The position numbers and the translations under genes are program-made. A DNA stretch of 64,000 bases from Meandrina meandrites (taxonomy: Eukaryota; Cnidaria; Anthozoa; Scleractinia; Meandrinidae): contig OY855915.1 of NCBI GenBank assembly GCA_963693305.1, positions 16,946,284-17,010,283 on the forward strand. Direction: 5' to 3'. Positions 12,240 through 24,183 of the stretch are shown piece by piece. The notes beneath the pieces are model-generated. The model was not told where the DNA came from and did no database searches. It saw only the letters and a list, made by a program, of their open reading frames with translations. Each line of letters begins with the position of its first letter. Within the stretch, counting starts at the first letter, position 1.

Positions 12240-12350
12240 GTGTAAAACATTTTTCGTTGACAATTTGTTGAATAATAAAACAATCATCCTGCTCGATCTT
12301 GCGGGATATCGTCTAAGCCTACGACATTGTCGGCTAAATATGCACGCGAT
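12240..12350. repeat. Dispersed palindromic repeat, copy 2
   Basis: This is a diverged second copy of the element at 11335-11520 (AATAATAAAACAATCATCCTGC, then GTCTAAGCCTACGACATTGT). Confidence 0.45.
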
Positions 12351-12397
12351 TCCACAGGATATAACTGTTAAGGATTATTCAGGTACAAGGAGAAATC

Positions 12398-12665
12398 TAC
12401 TACTAGGATCATCCGAGCGCGATATGTTTTCAGCTTGCAGCTTACATGTGAACGGTGGCATTTGGCCCTAGTGCCAGGATCATCCTATCTGAGATGAGGG
12501 ATAATACTAGTGCTAGAGCCAAATGCAACCGTCCACATGTAAACTGAAAGCTTGAAACATATCGCGCTCGGATGATCCTAGTACTAGGATGATCCTAGCA
12601 CTAGGATCATTCTATTTTACATGAAAGGAAGATGATCCTAGTGCTGGGATCATCCTCTTTCCATG
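12398..12665. mobile_element. Foldback MITE with CTAGTACTAGGAT motifs
   Basis: 12400-12474 and 12515-12590 are inverted arms sharing GGATCATCCGAGCGCGATAT and CATTTGGC. GATCCTAGTGCTAGGATCATC-like motifs are repeated at least five times, including downstream at 12590-12660. The repeated self-complementary CTAG motif is the hallmark. Confidence 0.65.
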
Positions 12666-12689
12666 TAAATGGCCCCTGAGTAAAAAAAA

Positions 12690-14600
12690 AATCGAAAATT
12701 TCGTTATAGTTACGATTACTAACAATTATTATTGATAAATAAACTAATTAATGTCGAAGGAAAACAGATAGGTCAAAGAATGATAGATTTCATGCTCATA
12801 ACTCGTGTGCGTTCGCCTGGTCTCGTTTGCATTCGTATGGACCCTCGTAGTTACAGGTCGAATCCTAGTAGCGTTTTAGTCAAGATCATGTTGGCAGGGG
12901 TTTTCGGTTTCCTTTGGCAAATGTTTCTAATCAATTATGTTATTTGCGTGCCAGCGCGGCTACTGTGTGGAACCAATAAATTTAAGCGAGTTTTGAGAGA
13001 CTGGGTACTAGTCTGAAACAAGATGGCGCCGGGTGAAAAGAATCTTGTAAAATTTGTTGTACTGAGACGTTCATTTACAGGACAAGTCGCATCTATAAGC
13101 CTTGCGGGATTGTTTGTGAAGGTGAAGGTTATGACTACCGGCCAGACAGAAGTGGCAGAGGGTTTCTCTTCCTGAATCAATCTACTCGAGAAGATTAGCT
13201 TGAAGTCGATCGATGAACATGGCAAGTGACTTGTTTATCTTCATTCCACTCCGTAAGTCTGTCCTAAAGGCACTATATAACAAGACACTTAACATCGATA
13301 GCTATTTTAGATATTAAACGTTTTATTACATTTATTTAAGCGGTTTTCTTGTGTCCTCAGCCGACCTATCTATCATGTTACGAAATTCGTTGTAAACATT
13401 TGAGTTCCTGCACTCACGTGTAGCACATCTTTGTACGTTTAAATCACACGTGTAGTTTCAACTTTACAGACTTTTGTTGATTTTAATTTGTTATCCGATA
13501 AAAGTTTCATACAATAGTGGCTAATGAAAGTCTTTAAACAACGCCGCATCGGCGATATTCAAACGTAATTTTACCCTAAAATCTTAACTGTCACACATTG
13601 CCCACAAGACCTTATTTTTAAAATAGGTTTAATTCCAAACCAGAAAGTGATTGATAATTTTGATGGTATCATTGAAATTGTATTTGGTTATATTAATGAC
13701 ACGGTTGTTTTGATGGGGAAAGCTTCAATGCTTTAAGAGATATTTTTGCTGAAAGATGGGTCAAAAATTTGAGTATTTTCTGGCTGAAAACCGATCATGG
13801 ACACGTTAACCACGACATCTTCCACACGTTAAATAATCTGGCGATAATATTCTACCTATAGTATTAGCACCTCAATATGTAACTCCATGCAAAATATAAA
13901 CAAAATCTGAGAGGGTCGATGTAGACTCAAATTTTAATACTGCATGGTTTTCAGGTGGACCCTCTCTTAAGCATTTTTCACGCATGACTTTCTGCATCAC
14001 CATAAGGCCAACGGTATTTTGGCGAATAGGAAGCCTTGCCGCTTAAGTTCTCTAAATTACGTACAAGACGATACCAACTTCTCAATCTCGTACCAAGGTT
14101 CCCCAGCGTCTTCTCCGCTTCTAAAACCGGAGTGACGTGCAACGTCACATTCTCGTACCTAGAGCCGCCTTTGCAAGATGAATAGGTGGCTCTTTGAGCA
14201 CATGATCTGATTGGCTACCTTTCTAACAAAGTGAGTTTAATCAACCGTTAGCCAATCAACCAATGTATAAATAAACCGTTAAATAAACCCTTTTCTTATA
14301 AGCAAGTTTAAGACGGTTGATTTTGAATATAAGCAAACAGCAAGATAGAACAGGAAACTTATTTCAAGTTCCGTTTGTTAAAAAAATAACTAAAAGTTGA
14401 CGCTGAGCTCAGTAAGGCGTGGTAAATAATTTACTGTCTCATGCAAAGAAACGACAAAAAGTAATTTTTAATTTTTAAGTGATTAGTATGCTCATCGCGC
14501 AACATATGTGTAGTTACGTAGTTTAAGTTGTAATATTAATCAGCTTTATGTATTCAATCCTTTCCATTTAGCTCGATGTAGCCTTTTAGCCTTTTAGCCT
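12690..14600. other. No supported gene; minor reading frames
   Basis: A 94-codon frame at 12732-13016 and a 50-codon frame starting ATGGCGCCGGGTG at 13023 lie here. Neither has a recognised domain. The GCC-rich ATG context of the second resembles transposon first exons elsewhere in the window. A 9-bp repeat (TAGCCTTT) occurs three times at 14579-14605. Confidence 0.3.
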
Positions 14601-14608
14601 TTCAGGGT

Positions 14609-14950
14609 GTGAGCTGCTTAAAAAGGCTAAAATTCTATCGGCAGGCAGACCACACCTTAATTATCACATTTAAAAAAAAAAAAATAACCACAAGTTACCA
14701 CATCAGTGATTGTAGTATTCTTTTGCTTTTAAATAAGGCTGTTGTTCTCGAAATTCGGTCAAAACCTTCGTATTCGTGTTTTTCACATAATTCCACTTTT
14801 AACCAAACATTTAAGTTTGTAGTATTAAGCAATTTTTCTCCTGAGAAGTTCAATGAGTTGGAGTCTATCTGGATAAGCAAGTTGCGCACTAGTGAACCTG
14901 ATGGCCTTAATAGGGTTGATCCGTTTACATTGCGCACCAGCGTTACTTAA
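14609..14950 (+). pseudogene. Retroelement C-terminal fragment, probably GIY-YIG / Penelope-like
   Basis: The 113-codon frame ends with FSPEKFNELESIWISKLRTS followed by EPDGLNRVDPF. The pattern ..E..WI..L+T..P.GLN is what I know from the end of GIY-YIG-type endonuclease domains attached to reverse transcriptases in animal Penelope-like elements. The catalytic part and the reverse transcriptase are not seen upstream, so this is a truncated tail. Assignment rests on this short motif. Confidence 0.4.
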
Positions 14951-17080
14951 GTTAATATAACATCTCGACACACCCAAACTGTACTGTAATATCATGTTAC
15001 TGGTCGCTGCCATTTCAAAGTTGCTGCACTGAAGAGGACCGTTAAGGTCAAAAGGCCTATGTAGTTTAATAAAATTATAGCCGTATGGCGACACACAATT
15101 TGTTCTTTTTACTGTATCCGTTTTTTGTTATCCTTTTTAAGTACAGTGGTTTGTCTACTTGGAGACCAAGTTTTAGCAAAATCTGTAAGAGTATTTTTGA
15201 GAGGAACGTCAACGAAAATTTGCCAAAACCAAAGTCTTGTAGGGTTTCCAGAGCCACCTTGAATTTCTCAAAATTTAATGTGGCTTTGAAACCGTCAGGT
15301 AGAATTTTTTTAACTTTGCATAAAGTTGTATCTTGAAATGCTGATCATTATTCAATAACAGAAAAATGGAGGTCACTATTCTCGTTTTTTGAGTTATGAG
15401 CACTTAAACGGGAAATTAGTGTTTTTTTGTAAGAGGTTACACTGTTGCTATGGTAACCATTGACGCCATGAAAATGACCACAACTTGTTCAGAAATGACT
15501 GGAATTTTATTTGAGATCATTATTATAGCAGCAACTGATCCATCAAAAGTTAAGAGCTGGAATGTGTTGGAAACTGTTGTGAGCCTCCTTAAGCCCTCCA
15601 GTCAGACAGTCAGGTCAGATCTTCGTCTGCTCGGTCTGTTTGTTCAGAGCTTCATGAGCTTGTTCACAGGCTGGGCTGCTCCCTTGGCCGTTCATTCAGA
15701 TCGTTGTTGGTATGCAGTCTTCATCCGTTACTTACATAAATTATAATAACCGAAGTATTAAAAATTGCATCCCACAGCGTCAAACATGCAATGCAATTTT
15801 TTTTATTTTAAACTGTTAGAATACTTTTGAAAATGTATCAAGTTTAGTAAAAAATTATTTAACCACTTTTATCACCGCTGTTTGTCTTTTTAATCAGGCA
15901 TACTCATCCTGCTCATCAGTGATCTTGTGAAGAGATGAAGCATTGTTGCAACTTGAAAATTGTAACTTTTTTGAGTCTAATGCGCATGTGCATTAGACTC
16001 TATGTAGTAGAAAAATGCTGTTAGCAATCCCAAGGGAATGGTTCGGGATCGATAATCGTTCGGTGTAATTGTGCTTAAACAATAGCCGGCCTCATTGCGG
16101 GCTTGGTGCGGTGATCGTAATCCAATCAGGAAGCAAGGATGTTGTTAACGAAGCAACGGTCGAACGGAGCTCGAGCACGACACGCACTCATAAAAGAAAT
16201 TGTCATGTATGTAATTGGAATAAATGTTTTACAGTGCAAAATAATATGAATTCTCGTTTTCAAGTGTAAAGCCACTGAAAATGTTCTCCTTCCAGCTGCA
16301 TGGTTTTTATAATCCCTGGGAAACGCAACGTGAAATCGACATCTTTTGATGAAAAAAATCCGGAAGTGACATTTGTGTTTGAAAAAATGGAAAGTTAAAT
16401 AAGATTATAGTCAGCAATTGATTGTTCAATTCAACTGAAGCAGGATTTCATTTACAGAATGCAACTTTCATTAAAAAGAGTTTTGTTTTCACCATTCAAG
16501 ATTCAACCTAGAGCGAAATTTGCATAAATATTGAAACTTGCCAAAAAGTAGTTAAGACAGAATGAAAACTCGCTTTAATAGTTATTGATTTTTGATCTGA
16601 TTGTTATTTCCATGTATTGACTATTTGAAAGCTGTTCTCAGTCATGAAAACAAAACTCTTTCATTTAACTGCTTGCAGTGTTCAATGGACGTGAAAATAT
16701 TTCGCTTATATTAAATTACATTCTGCACGCAATGTTTCCTTTGCCCTCCTGTGTCGAAACGTTTAAGGAAATTGAAATCTTTGTTGCGCAGTATTGCATA
16801 AATTGGAAGGAATTGAATAAAATATATATTTTGGCTTGTTTTGATGGGACTTAGGATATTTAGAATACTGAATAAGCGACTGTACCTTGTTTATCTATGG
16901 GGCGGACCATTATTTTTTTGGAAGCTGACAAACAATTTCTTTTCTGTATCGTTGTCTGTGAAAACATTTCTTTCCGGTGTCATCGTCCTGCAGACAATTT
17001 TTTCATGCCTGCAAAAAATTTAGTTGGGCTTTTTTTGCTTTTGCAAGCAAATTTTTCAGCTATTAGCATGAACTGTGGCG
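14951..17080. other. No supported gene
   Basis: A 98-codon frame (15450-15746) contains a stretch (CTTCGTCTGCTCGGTCTGTT) that recurs near 32030-32050, so it is repeat-derived. A 28-bp near-perfect palindrome (GAGTCTAATGCGCA then its complement) lies at 15973-16000. Confidence 0.4.
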
Positions 17081-17210
17081 GGTAATAGTTAGCAATTATT
17101 GGATGAGGCTGAGTATGATATGAAGAATTATGCAGATCGAGGAGGGTGTTATCCGCCGAAGCCGAAGGCTGAGGCGGATGGCACCCTCCAAGATATGTAA
17201 AATTCTTCAT

Positions 17211-19323
17211 AGGGGTTAACCGTTAGCCGTAAAACTGGCCAAAAACTTAGCTGTTAGGCGTAGAAATTGGAAAATTTTAACAGTTAGCCGTAAAAACTGT
17301 TGACCGTAAAAAAAATGTCTGGCCACGAAATACCACGATAGTGAAAGTCTCAAGATCTCTATTGAAGAGTTTTGGCTCTTACCTTTTGTGTATCTCTTTA
17401 CAACGAAAGGCCCATACTGTTAAATGGGGGCTTCTTAACTACAAGTTTGTTGCTAAGAAAGGTTTCTGAAACCAAACAAAATTTTGGCACAACTTTGTGC
17501 CGTTGAAGAGTCCTTCAAGAGTTTCTATTTAAGGTCAACAGATAAAGAACGTCCACATGCTTCATGAAATTCGAATATAATAAGGGACGAACCATTAGGT
17601 GGGAGGCGCGGTGGCCTAATGGTTAGTGCGCTGGACTCCGGATCGGGCGGTCTGGGTTCGAGCCCTGGCCGGGGCACTGCGTTGTGTTCTTGGGCAAGAT
17701 ACTTTACTCTCATAGTGCCTCTCTCCACCCAGGTGTATAAATGGGTACCGGCGAATTTACTGCTGGGGGTAACCCTGCGATGGACTAGCAATCCCGTCCA
17801 GGGGGGAGTAGCAATACTCCTAGTCGCTTCATGCTACGGAAACCGGGATAAGCTCCGGCCTGGTGGGCCACTAGGCTCATATGCAGACTTTACCATTAGA
17901 AACGTGATGGTGGGGGGAATGGGAAAAAAATGTCATGCAAGGGAAAATGTGCAAAGGAAAAATCATGTTAGGAAAAACGCAAAGAAAGAAATTCATCTAC
18001 AAGATAGGCCGCATTAATCCTTCTGAAAAAGTGTTCCAAACTGCACCAAATGGCATTAACCCATTGGCAACCGAAGTTTTTTTAGACGTTTCTGACTTTT
18101 TAAGGTCTATTATAAGCTAAAACAGCTCCAAATCACTCAAAAGGGCCCTTGCAATGAAAAATGCGTCCTTGCTTTTTCAAAAGAATCATGTTTAACAGCT
18201 TTTTTGCTCGTCCACGCGCACAAATCAAATAAATAAATAAACCATCCTACCACTTAAGGCTTTTCGTTTTTATCTATTGATTTATTTTTTCGCTTTGCGT
18301 CTTTCTTTCTTTTGGCTGCAGTTTTTGGCCTTCTCCCAGGCTTCTTTCGAGTAGAAGAATTTCCGAGAAAGCGTAAAAGAGGCGAGAACTACATACCATG
18401 GACAAGCAAAGAGTGGAAAGGGGAAATTTTCCTCTGAGTTTTTCACTAAACTTTTGAAGCGTTTTGATGCATATCAAGCTCCATCAATCTAATCACGCTG
18501 GTTTAGGTATCGTTGGAAAGGTGTTGTTCTGCTTCACATTTTGAGAATAGATGTCGCCTGATGAAGTCACAAGCGGGACAAATTCCCGGATCCTTTACGG
18601 GCCCTGTAGTGCGGTTCGGGTGTCAATGGGGTTGAAGCGCATCCAGATTTTCAAAATTTTTCCAGGGGGAGGGTGCCTCCGGACCCTTCTACGGAAAAGG
18701 GCCCTCGGCACATTTTAATATAACACAATGGGCCCCTCACCTCAAATTCGTTCCTGCTAACCTGACAGACATGTTAACTTAATTTTCGCTATAAACTGCT
18801 ATTTACTTTTAGAATCTCCCTCAGTAAATTAAATTTATTAAAGCGAACATTATTCGAAAAGTTCGTTTTGATAGCTCTTACTGTTGCTCTGACTATTTTC
18901 AGACCTTTTTCAGTTTAATGTATGAGTTGACTTAGTTGCAATGGTTATGTTAAAGGCTATAATAAGTATATACGCTATACGCTATAACACATTCAAGTAC
19001 TTATGACATGGGTTACACGTGTACTTGTACAGAATGGTTGCTCCTTGCTTTTACAGTAATTTAAAAAACTGTCATTTTGTAGATGCAAATTTTTCTATCG
19101 CAGTATAGAAATGGAAGATGTAGTTTGTTACAGCAGTTTACTAATTCTGCAATAATTATTAAATCTACTTTTTTATCCCGAAATGTTTGTAAGACCTTTA
19201 ATATGGTTACAACAATATTTTTTTAACTTTTTAAAACAATTGAAATTAATTTTTAACACGTTAGTCGTAAAAAAGCCAATTTATTAGCCGTTAACCGTAA
19301 AAGCCACCACCCCACTGAGACCC
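17211..19323. mobile_element. 2.1-kb transposon with GTTAACCGTTAGCCGTAAAA subterminal repeats
   Basis: It is flanked by TCTTCAT (17204-17210 and 19324-19330), a 7-bp target duplication. The motif TTAACCGTTAGCCGTAAAA and close variants occur four times near the left end (17216-17320) and, inverted or direct, near the right end (19255-19305). There is no convincing transposase frame inside; it carries a SINE at 17599-17891. Superfamily unknown. Confidence 0.65.
17599..17891 (+). mobile_element. tRNA-derived SINE, near full length
   Basis: The RNA polymerase III A box is TGGCCTAATGG (17612-17622) and the B box GGTTCGAGCCC (17655-17665). The body contains TGTTCTTGGGCAAGATACTT and TAAATGGGTACCGGCGAAT. 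The flanks repeat ACCATTAG (17591-17598 and 17892-17899). It is a retroposon, not a functional tRNA gene, since the 3' half does not fold as a tRNA. Confidence 0.85.
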
Positions 19324-19479
19324 TCTTCATATCATACGAAAGCCGAATTCAATAACTGTTTTATTATTCATTTAAAATATTTCCATAGCTCTAAAAACAC
19401 AAATATGCATTTAAATGGGTTCTCACTTCGACGTAGAATTTTCGCAAAAGCGTGACTGTAAAAAACGTTGTTTTTCCAG

Positions 19480-19575
19480 CCAGCCAGCCAGCCAGCAAAT
19501 CAGTCAGTCAGTCAGTCAGTCAGGGGTTTGCTTATTTAGTTGTTTATTTATTTATTTATTTATTCATTTTTTATT
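19480..19575. repeat. Three adjacent microsatellites
   Basis: (CCAG)n, then (GTCA)n, then (TTTA)n follow one another within about 90 bp. Confidence 0.85.
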
Positions 19576-19756
19576 GCTATAGGTCGTGTTTGTGTTCAAA
19601 TCAGCATGAAAGATGTAGACATTTTTTATCCATTCATTGTGCTAACTATAAGGTATGATTTTAGGTACTTTCCCTTGATAAAAGCCTTTTGTCTCCCATG
19701 TTTGAGTTTGTATTAAACTTGCCACATCACTTTATATCGAGGAACCACATGTATGT

Positions 19757-19967
19757 TGCGGGGAGGTGAGGTGAGGCCAGGCGGATTGGAGTGGGGTGCT
19801 GTGAGGTGAGGTGAGGTGAGTCGGGGCAAGTGCAAATTTGGGTGGGGTGCTGTGAGGTGGGTGGCATGAGGTGAGGTGAGGTGAGGTGAATTGAGGTGAG
19901 GCGAGGCGGGGTTGGGGTGGGGTGCGGTGTTGTGAGGTGGATGAGGTGTCGAGGTGAAATGAGACAA
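19757..19967. repeat. GAGGT minisatellite
   Basis: Imperfect GAGGT/GTGAGGTGAG repeats cover about 210 bp, G on the plus strand and almost no C: a strong strand asymmetry. Confidence 0.85.
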
Positions 19968-20283
19968 CTTTATTTATAGTGTGTTGGCATATAACAGGTT
20001 TCGTTGATCAACTAGAGTTTGGTTTGTTCTAAAAGGATTACAGTATAATAATTTTTATTTAGCATTTTTTTTTACTTGCAGTTAACTTTGCTGTGAAATT
20101 GATGAACATGAAAAGAATTCCCCAGAAACTATAGAAGAAGGATTGAAGGAAAATGGATTGAAGGCATAAATTATTCAAAAATCTTTCATCTTTGGCCTGC
20201 TAAAAAAAAAAACACTGCAGTTACCATGTAGGGCATCAAAAAAGAAATTTGATAACAATGACACAAAAAATGTAATTATTGTA

Positions 20284-21120
20284 CAGTGGAACCCTGTTAA
20301 TATGGCCACCAACAGGCCATGGAAATTTGGCCGTGTTAACAGGGTGGCGGTATTAACGGGGTAGGGTTAAATTTCATAACTGGTCTACTTAAGGTAGGAA
20401 GCTGCATCTTTCGTATTTATTTGCTTTACACACAATGACTTTATCACTTTGTCACAGCTGAGGGAATGTTATTGTCTGCCAAGTTTATTCTTTTTTATGT
20501 AAATTGTTGTTTGATTAGCTACAGTTGGTGATTAGTTAGCCACAAAACCACAGAAGTCAATGACATGACAAGTTACAGGGTTTTGAATGAAATAGTAACA
20601 TTCAATATTGTTTCTGATTTACTGTATTTGTTTTGCCTGGTCAATACTTATTATCAGTGGTATTTTGTTTGACTGGCCATGTCAACAGGGTAAAATTATA
20701 AAGGATTATACAGGTTGGGATTTCGGAACGTGGCCGTTGACCGTATTTTTAGACTGTTAATTGTTTACGTAATAGATATTTTAAATTCTTAATTTTTTTA
20801 GATTGTCAATTATCTACTTAACAGATATTTTAAATTTTTAAATTTTAAATTGTTAATTACTAACGTAATAGATGTATTAAATTTTTAAATTTTAGATTGT
20901 AATTTTAGTTAGGGGACCTAAATAGGGATAACCTCATGGTCCTCCTTTTCAAATACCATTTGTATACTGTATACTGTATTTGAATAAAGTATTATTCGTA
21001 TTCGTATTCGTATTCGTGGCTGCATAAAGGAGGTTTTGTTATAACAAAATGTATGGGCGTTTTGCCGGGCCAAAAAAAGTGGCCGTGTTGACGATGTGAC
21101 CGTAAGGTGGGGTTCCACTG
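20284..21120. mobile_element. TA-flanked element with CAGTGGAACC ends, non-autonomous
   Basis: The termini CAGTGGAACCCTG and (inverted) CAGTGGAACCCCA are flanked by TA on both sides (20282-20283, 21121-21122), as in the Tc1/mariner/pogo group. Inner sequence repeats GGCCGTGTT.AC on both sides. It contains three copies of a roughly 55-bp AT-rich repeat (20750-20900) and a (GTATTC) run near 20995-21015. No transposase. Confidence 0.75.
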
Positions 21121-21124
21121 TAAT

Positions 21125-21260
21125 AATGGTGCAAGGTTGGTGCAGTGGTGAGAATGCTCACTTCCCACCAATGTGGCCCATGTTTAATTCCCAGGCCCTA
21201 CATCGTGTGTGGGTTGAGATTGTCATTGGTTCCCGTCCTTGCCCCCCTTCTTTTTTTTTT
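21125..21260 (+). mobile_element. tRNA-derived SINE, second family
   Basis: The A-box-like TGGTGCAGTGGTGAG and B-box-like GTTTAATTCCC are at tRNA spacing and are followed by GTGTGGGTTGAGATTGTCAT. It sits directly against the right end of the TA-flanked element. Confidence 0.6.
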
Positions 21261-21654
21261 AGCAGGGAACAGTTGATTAAGAGCCACTTTGTGGAAATGT
21301 GGCGGCAAATTCTCATCATCATCATCATTGTTAATGTGTAAACATTAATTTCCAGGCTTCAGGAAAACCTCCCTGGTGAAGCCTATTGGTGTTTTTGTAC
21401 AGTTTTTGAAAGGTCTTGAGGGTGAAAGAGTTGCAGGGAAACTGAAGGTGAGAGTGAGTTTCCTTGCAACTGTGTTACTCAGAATCTGCTCCAGCTACAT
21501 GTAACTTGGAAGCTCAAATTTGAAAAAAAGAAAAGATAATGGAAGTTTGAAAGTGTGGAATGTTGACCTTAGAGAACTGAAAACAAACTAAAATTTGCAA
21601 GGGCCACTGTGACAAAATAGTAGTACCGGATTCTCTCACCGTAGAGGATCTAAT

Positions 21655-21840
21655 CAGCTATAACTGAATAATAATATTAACGAAGATATGCAAGGCTGAT
21701 TAAACAGCATGGGAATATATTTTCCAATATTTCGGAAGGCATGGCCTTCCTTCTTCAGGGTGTTACCGACAATGTAACACCTTGTAACACCCTGAAAAAG
21801 GAAGAAAATATATTCCCATACTGTTAAAGAATTATGATAA
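21655..21840. repeat. Hairpin with GGGAATATATTTTC arms
   Basis: CATGGGAATATATTTTCC (21710-21727) and its inverse GGAAGAAAATATATTCCCAT (21800-21819) enclose CCTTCTTCAGGGTGTTAC and its complement. Confidence 0.6.
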
Positions 21841-22017
21841 TGAGTTAAAAACAAAGGAAAATAAAATGTGAACCAAGGATAAAGTTGAACCACAAAATAC
21901 ACAAACGGTTGTGTTTTTCTTTGTTTTTCCTTGATGTATTATTATTGAGTTTGAGAATTTTCTTCCTTTTGTTTTAATCATAAGTATTTAAACCTCTTCC
22001 TTAATTATTTTTTTTTA

Positions 22018-22159
22018 GAAATGAAAGGAGAGTGGTAAAGAAAGACATGGACATCAGAAAAGGAATGTTGGCACTCAAATGTCGACTTAGCAAGAAATTG
22101 GAACGGAGCAATGTAATCAGGGCGGGCAAGCGAGCAAGTCTGTCAGCAGAGGCGTAGTG
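22018..22159 (+). other. Candidate terminal coding exon
   Basis: A polypyrimidine tract ending TTTTTTTTTAG| precedes an open frame reading NERRVVKKDMDIRKGMLALK, basic and helix-prone, ending at TAG. No partner exon is convincing; a possible one near 20098 (after TTACTTGCAG) has a frame conflict. Confidence 0.25.
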
Positions 22160-22207
22160 TAAATAAATAATTGTCAAAATTTTCTCATTGTTTTGTTTTC
22201 TTTTTAA

Positions 22208-22857
22208 GGTAATTCCTCAGTATTGCATTGCGCATCCCTTTTGCGCAGAATTTTACGCGTGATTAGCGCGCGCAGATGAACAAGATAGCGACTTTTTTCT
22301 ATAAGGCTTGGCTGGCGAGAGATATGTCGTCGTTTTCTTGTAAACAAGCACGGTGACCTATATTTTTTTTATTGCAGAATTTTGATGTGCAAATTGTCCT
22401 CTTTGAGATGGACAATTTAAAAAAAAATTCATCGGTGAAAAAAAGATATAAATGAATGCGTGCACAAAATCGTTACTTGAGGACGCAAATTATGATCTTG
22501 AAAACAACGACCCAAGGAACGTTTTGATTCGATGTTGTTTGGATTTGTTTGAATTTTTCCATAAGATATATATAGCATTTTTCCTTATGTAAGGGACTTT
22601 CTGCCTATCGAGTTTTTCCTAAGTATTACTTTAATAAACTTTGCTTCCAGCTACCGTAAAATGTAATGTGGACCGATGAAATAACGCGCGCAATTAGTAC
22701 CAGAACAGGCATAAATAAGGTAAGTTTGGCCCATTATATCTCTTGTGAGCGTGGTGACCTATCTATTTTATTGTATTTTTCCAAACAGTGCTTGCTATGG
22801 AACATTGCGAAAGTTTAAAAAAAATCGATCGGGCAGTTTTATTTCTGAGGAATCACG
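22208..22857. mobile_element. TTAA-flanked MITE (piggyBac- or Kolobok-type)
   Basis: TTAA lies at 22204-22207 and 22858-22861. The termini are GGTAATTCCTCAG and (inverted) CGTGATTCCTCAG. Inner motifs GTGACCTAT and TATATCTC/ATATGTC recur on both sides. No coding capacity. Confidence 0.75.
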
Positions 22858-23125
22858 TTAAGTACTGTTGCCAAACTTTTCAAGCAAGTGGGCAAATATC
22901 TGCAGGGACATAGATTCTCGTTAAAAAGTTTGAATTTAAATTCCAGAGAAGACCAATCTGGGCGCTGCTCAAGCTTTATTTAAATGTTGCCTTGTAAATG
23001 TTCGTCACTTGTTTAAACTATTCTCAACAATTTTAAGCAGCCAAGTTATCTGTGTTTTTACATTTTCTGCTACGTAACAACTATGCTATCAACCGAGATA
23101 AGTATTGATGTTTTCAGTAGCTTTG

Positions 23126-23131
23126 TTTATT
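23126..23131 (-). terminator. Polyadenylation signal AATAAA of copy A
   Basis: An AATAAA hexamer lies about 70 nt after the stop codon on the minus strand. The matching stretches after copies B and C read AATTTATAC instead, so only A shows the canonical signal close to its stop. Confidence 0.4.
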
Positions 23132-23199
23132 AAATTATACTTAATTGCATTGCATACTCTGAAATGTTCCAGATAGCCAAGAGACTGATGTTTCTGGCT

Positions 23200-24151
23200 T
23201 TAAGCATACCACGCATACACATCAACGCATGTTGTGCCATTGTTACCACTTTCCGAACAGTCAATCCAATCCTGTCCGTACCATATCTGCAATTCCTGGT
23301 TGCGTGACACAGACAACTGATTGGGAAGATCGCGGAAAACGAGCTCTGGAGATGTGTGGCTAGTTCCATCAAGTCTGTAAAAGTGTTTTTTATTGTCACA
23401 ACCACGGTGTGCTTTCAAGTCTCCAGCAGGTGGCAGGACGGATTCTTTATTGGCATTTGTGATGATAGTCATCAGGGCGTTGTTGCCATAATTCGGTGTA
23501 TATGTGCAACCCCAGTAAGATGCATTTTTAAATCGGTTGCATTTGTTCGACCCCGATTTGTGGATGAGCTTCATTGTCTTAAGACGTCCACTCTTTGTGA
23601 TGTTGAAGGCACCATACTGGTTACCTCGCGCTCCAAAGCAAACTGGTGCCGTGTTTATCTTCTGCCAGTTTTCTGGCAAATTTCATGTAAAAATCGATAA
23701 AGAAAAAATGGTTTTGAGCTCGAATGCTATCGATCATTTGCCAAAGAAAATTGAGAACGATTGATTCATCAGTTGGTATCGACTATTATTAAAAACTAAC
23801 CATGGTATAATATTGCAGTTCCTGAGTTTTGATTGGTTTACAGGCCATGGTATATGAGACCACAAATATAATAGGTCTACGTTTCAGCGAGAACAATCGG
23901 GGAGTTCAAATATTACAATTCTTTGGGTGTTTTTTAATAAAGCAATCGTTCCACTCGCGCTTGTTGGCGCGCGTGGAATGATTATTTTGTTAAAAACTCA
24001 CAAAAGAATTACAATATTTGAGCTCCCCGGCTGTTCTCGTTGACGCCTATCGGCTACGATATTTGTGCATGAGCTACATGAGATACCATTGCCTATTAAC
24101 CAATCAAAACTCAGGAATTGCAATATACCATTGCTAGTTTTTAATAACATC

Positions 24152-24183
<32 letters not shown>

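Larger units (their letters stand above)
17088..19375. mobile_element. Palindromic MITE split by a later 2.1-kb insertion
   Basis: The left part (17090-17210) has a GAGGAGGGTGTTATCCGCC hairpin with its complement and ends TTCTTCAT. The right part resumes at 19324 with TCTTCATATCATACGAAAGC. Joined in thought they form the usual continuous element end, so 17211-19323 is an insert. Confidence 0.65.

Noticed and set aside
17601..17690. Possible tRNA gene (A and B boxes)
   Set aside because: The sequence continues into a repeated body found again at 56622 and in fragments at 33935 and 46575, with a target duplication: a tRNA-derived SINE.
19713..19967. 84-codon minus-strand frame rich in His, Pro and Thr
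   Set aside because: Translation of the GAGGT minisatellite.
19480..19967. CRISPR-like repetitive array
   Set aside because: Simple microsatellites and a minisatellite with no unique spacers; the genome is eukaryotic.
23356..23764. Plus-strand frames over exon 3 of copy A
   Set aside because: Antisense shadows of the minus-strand exon, as also at 26748-26960 and 38763-39062.
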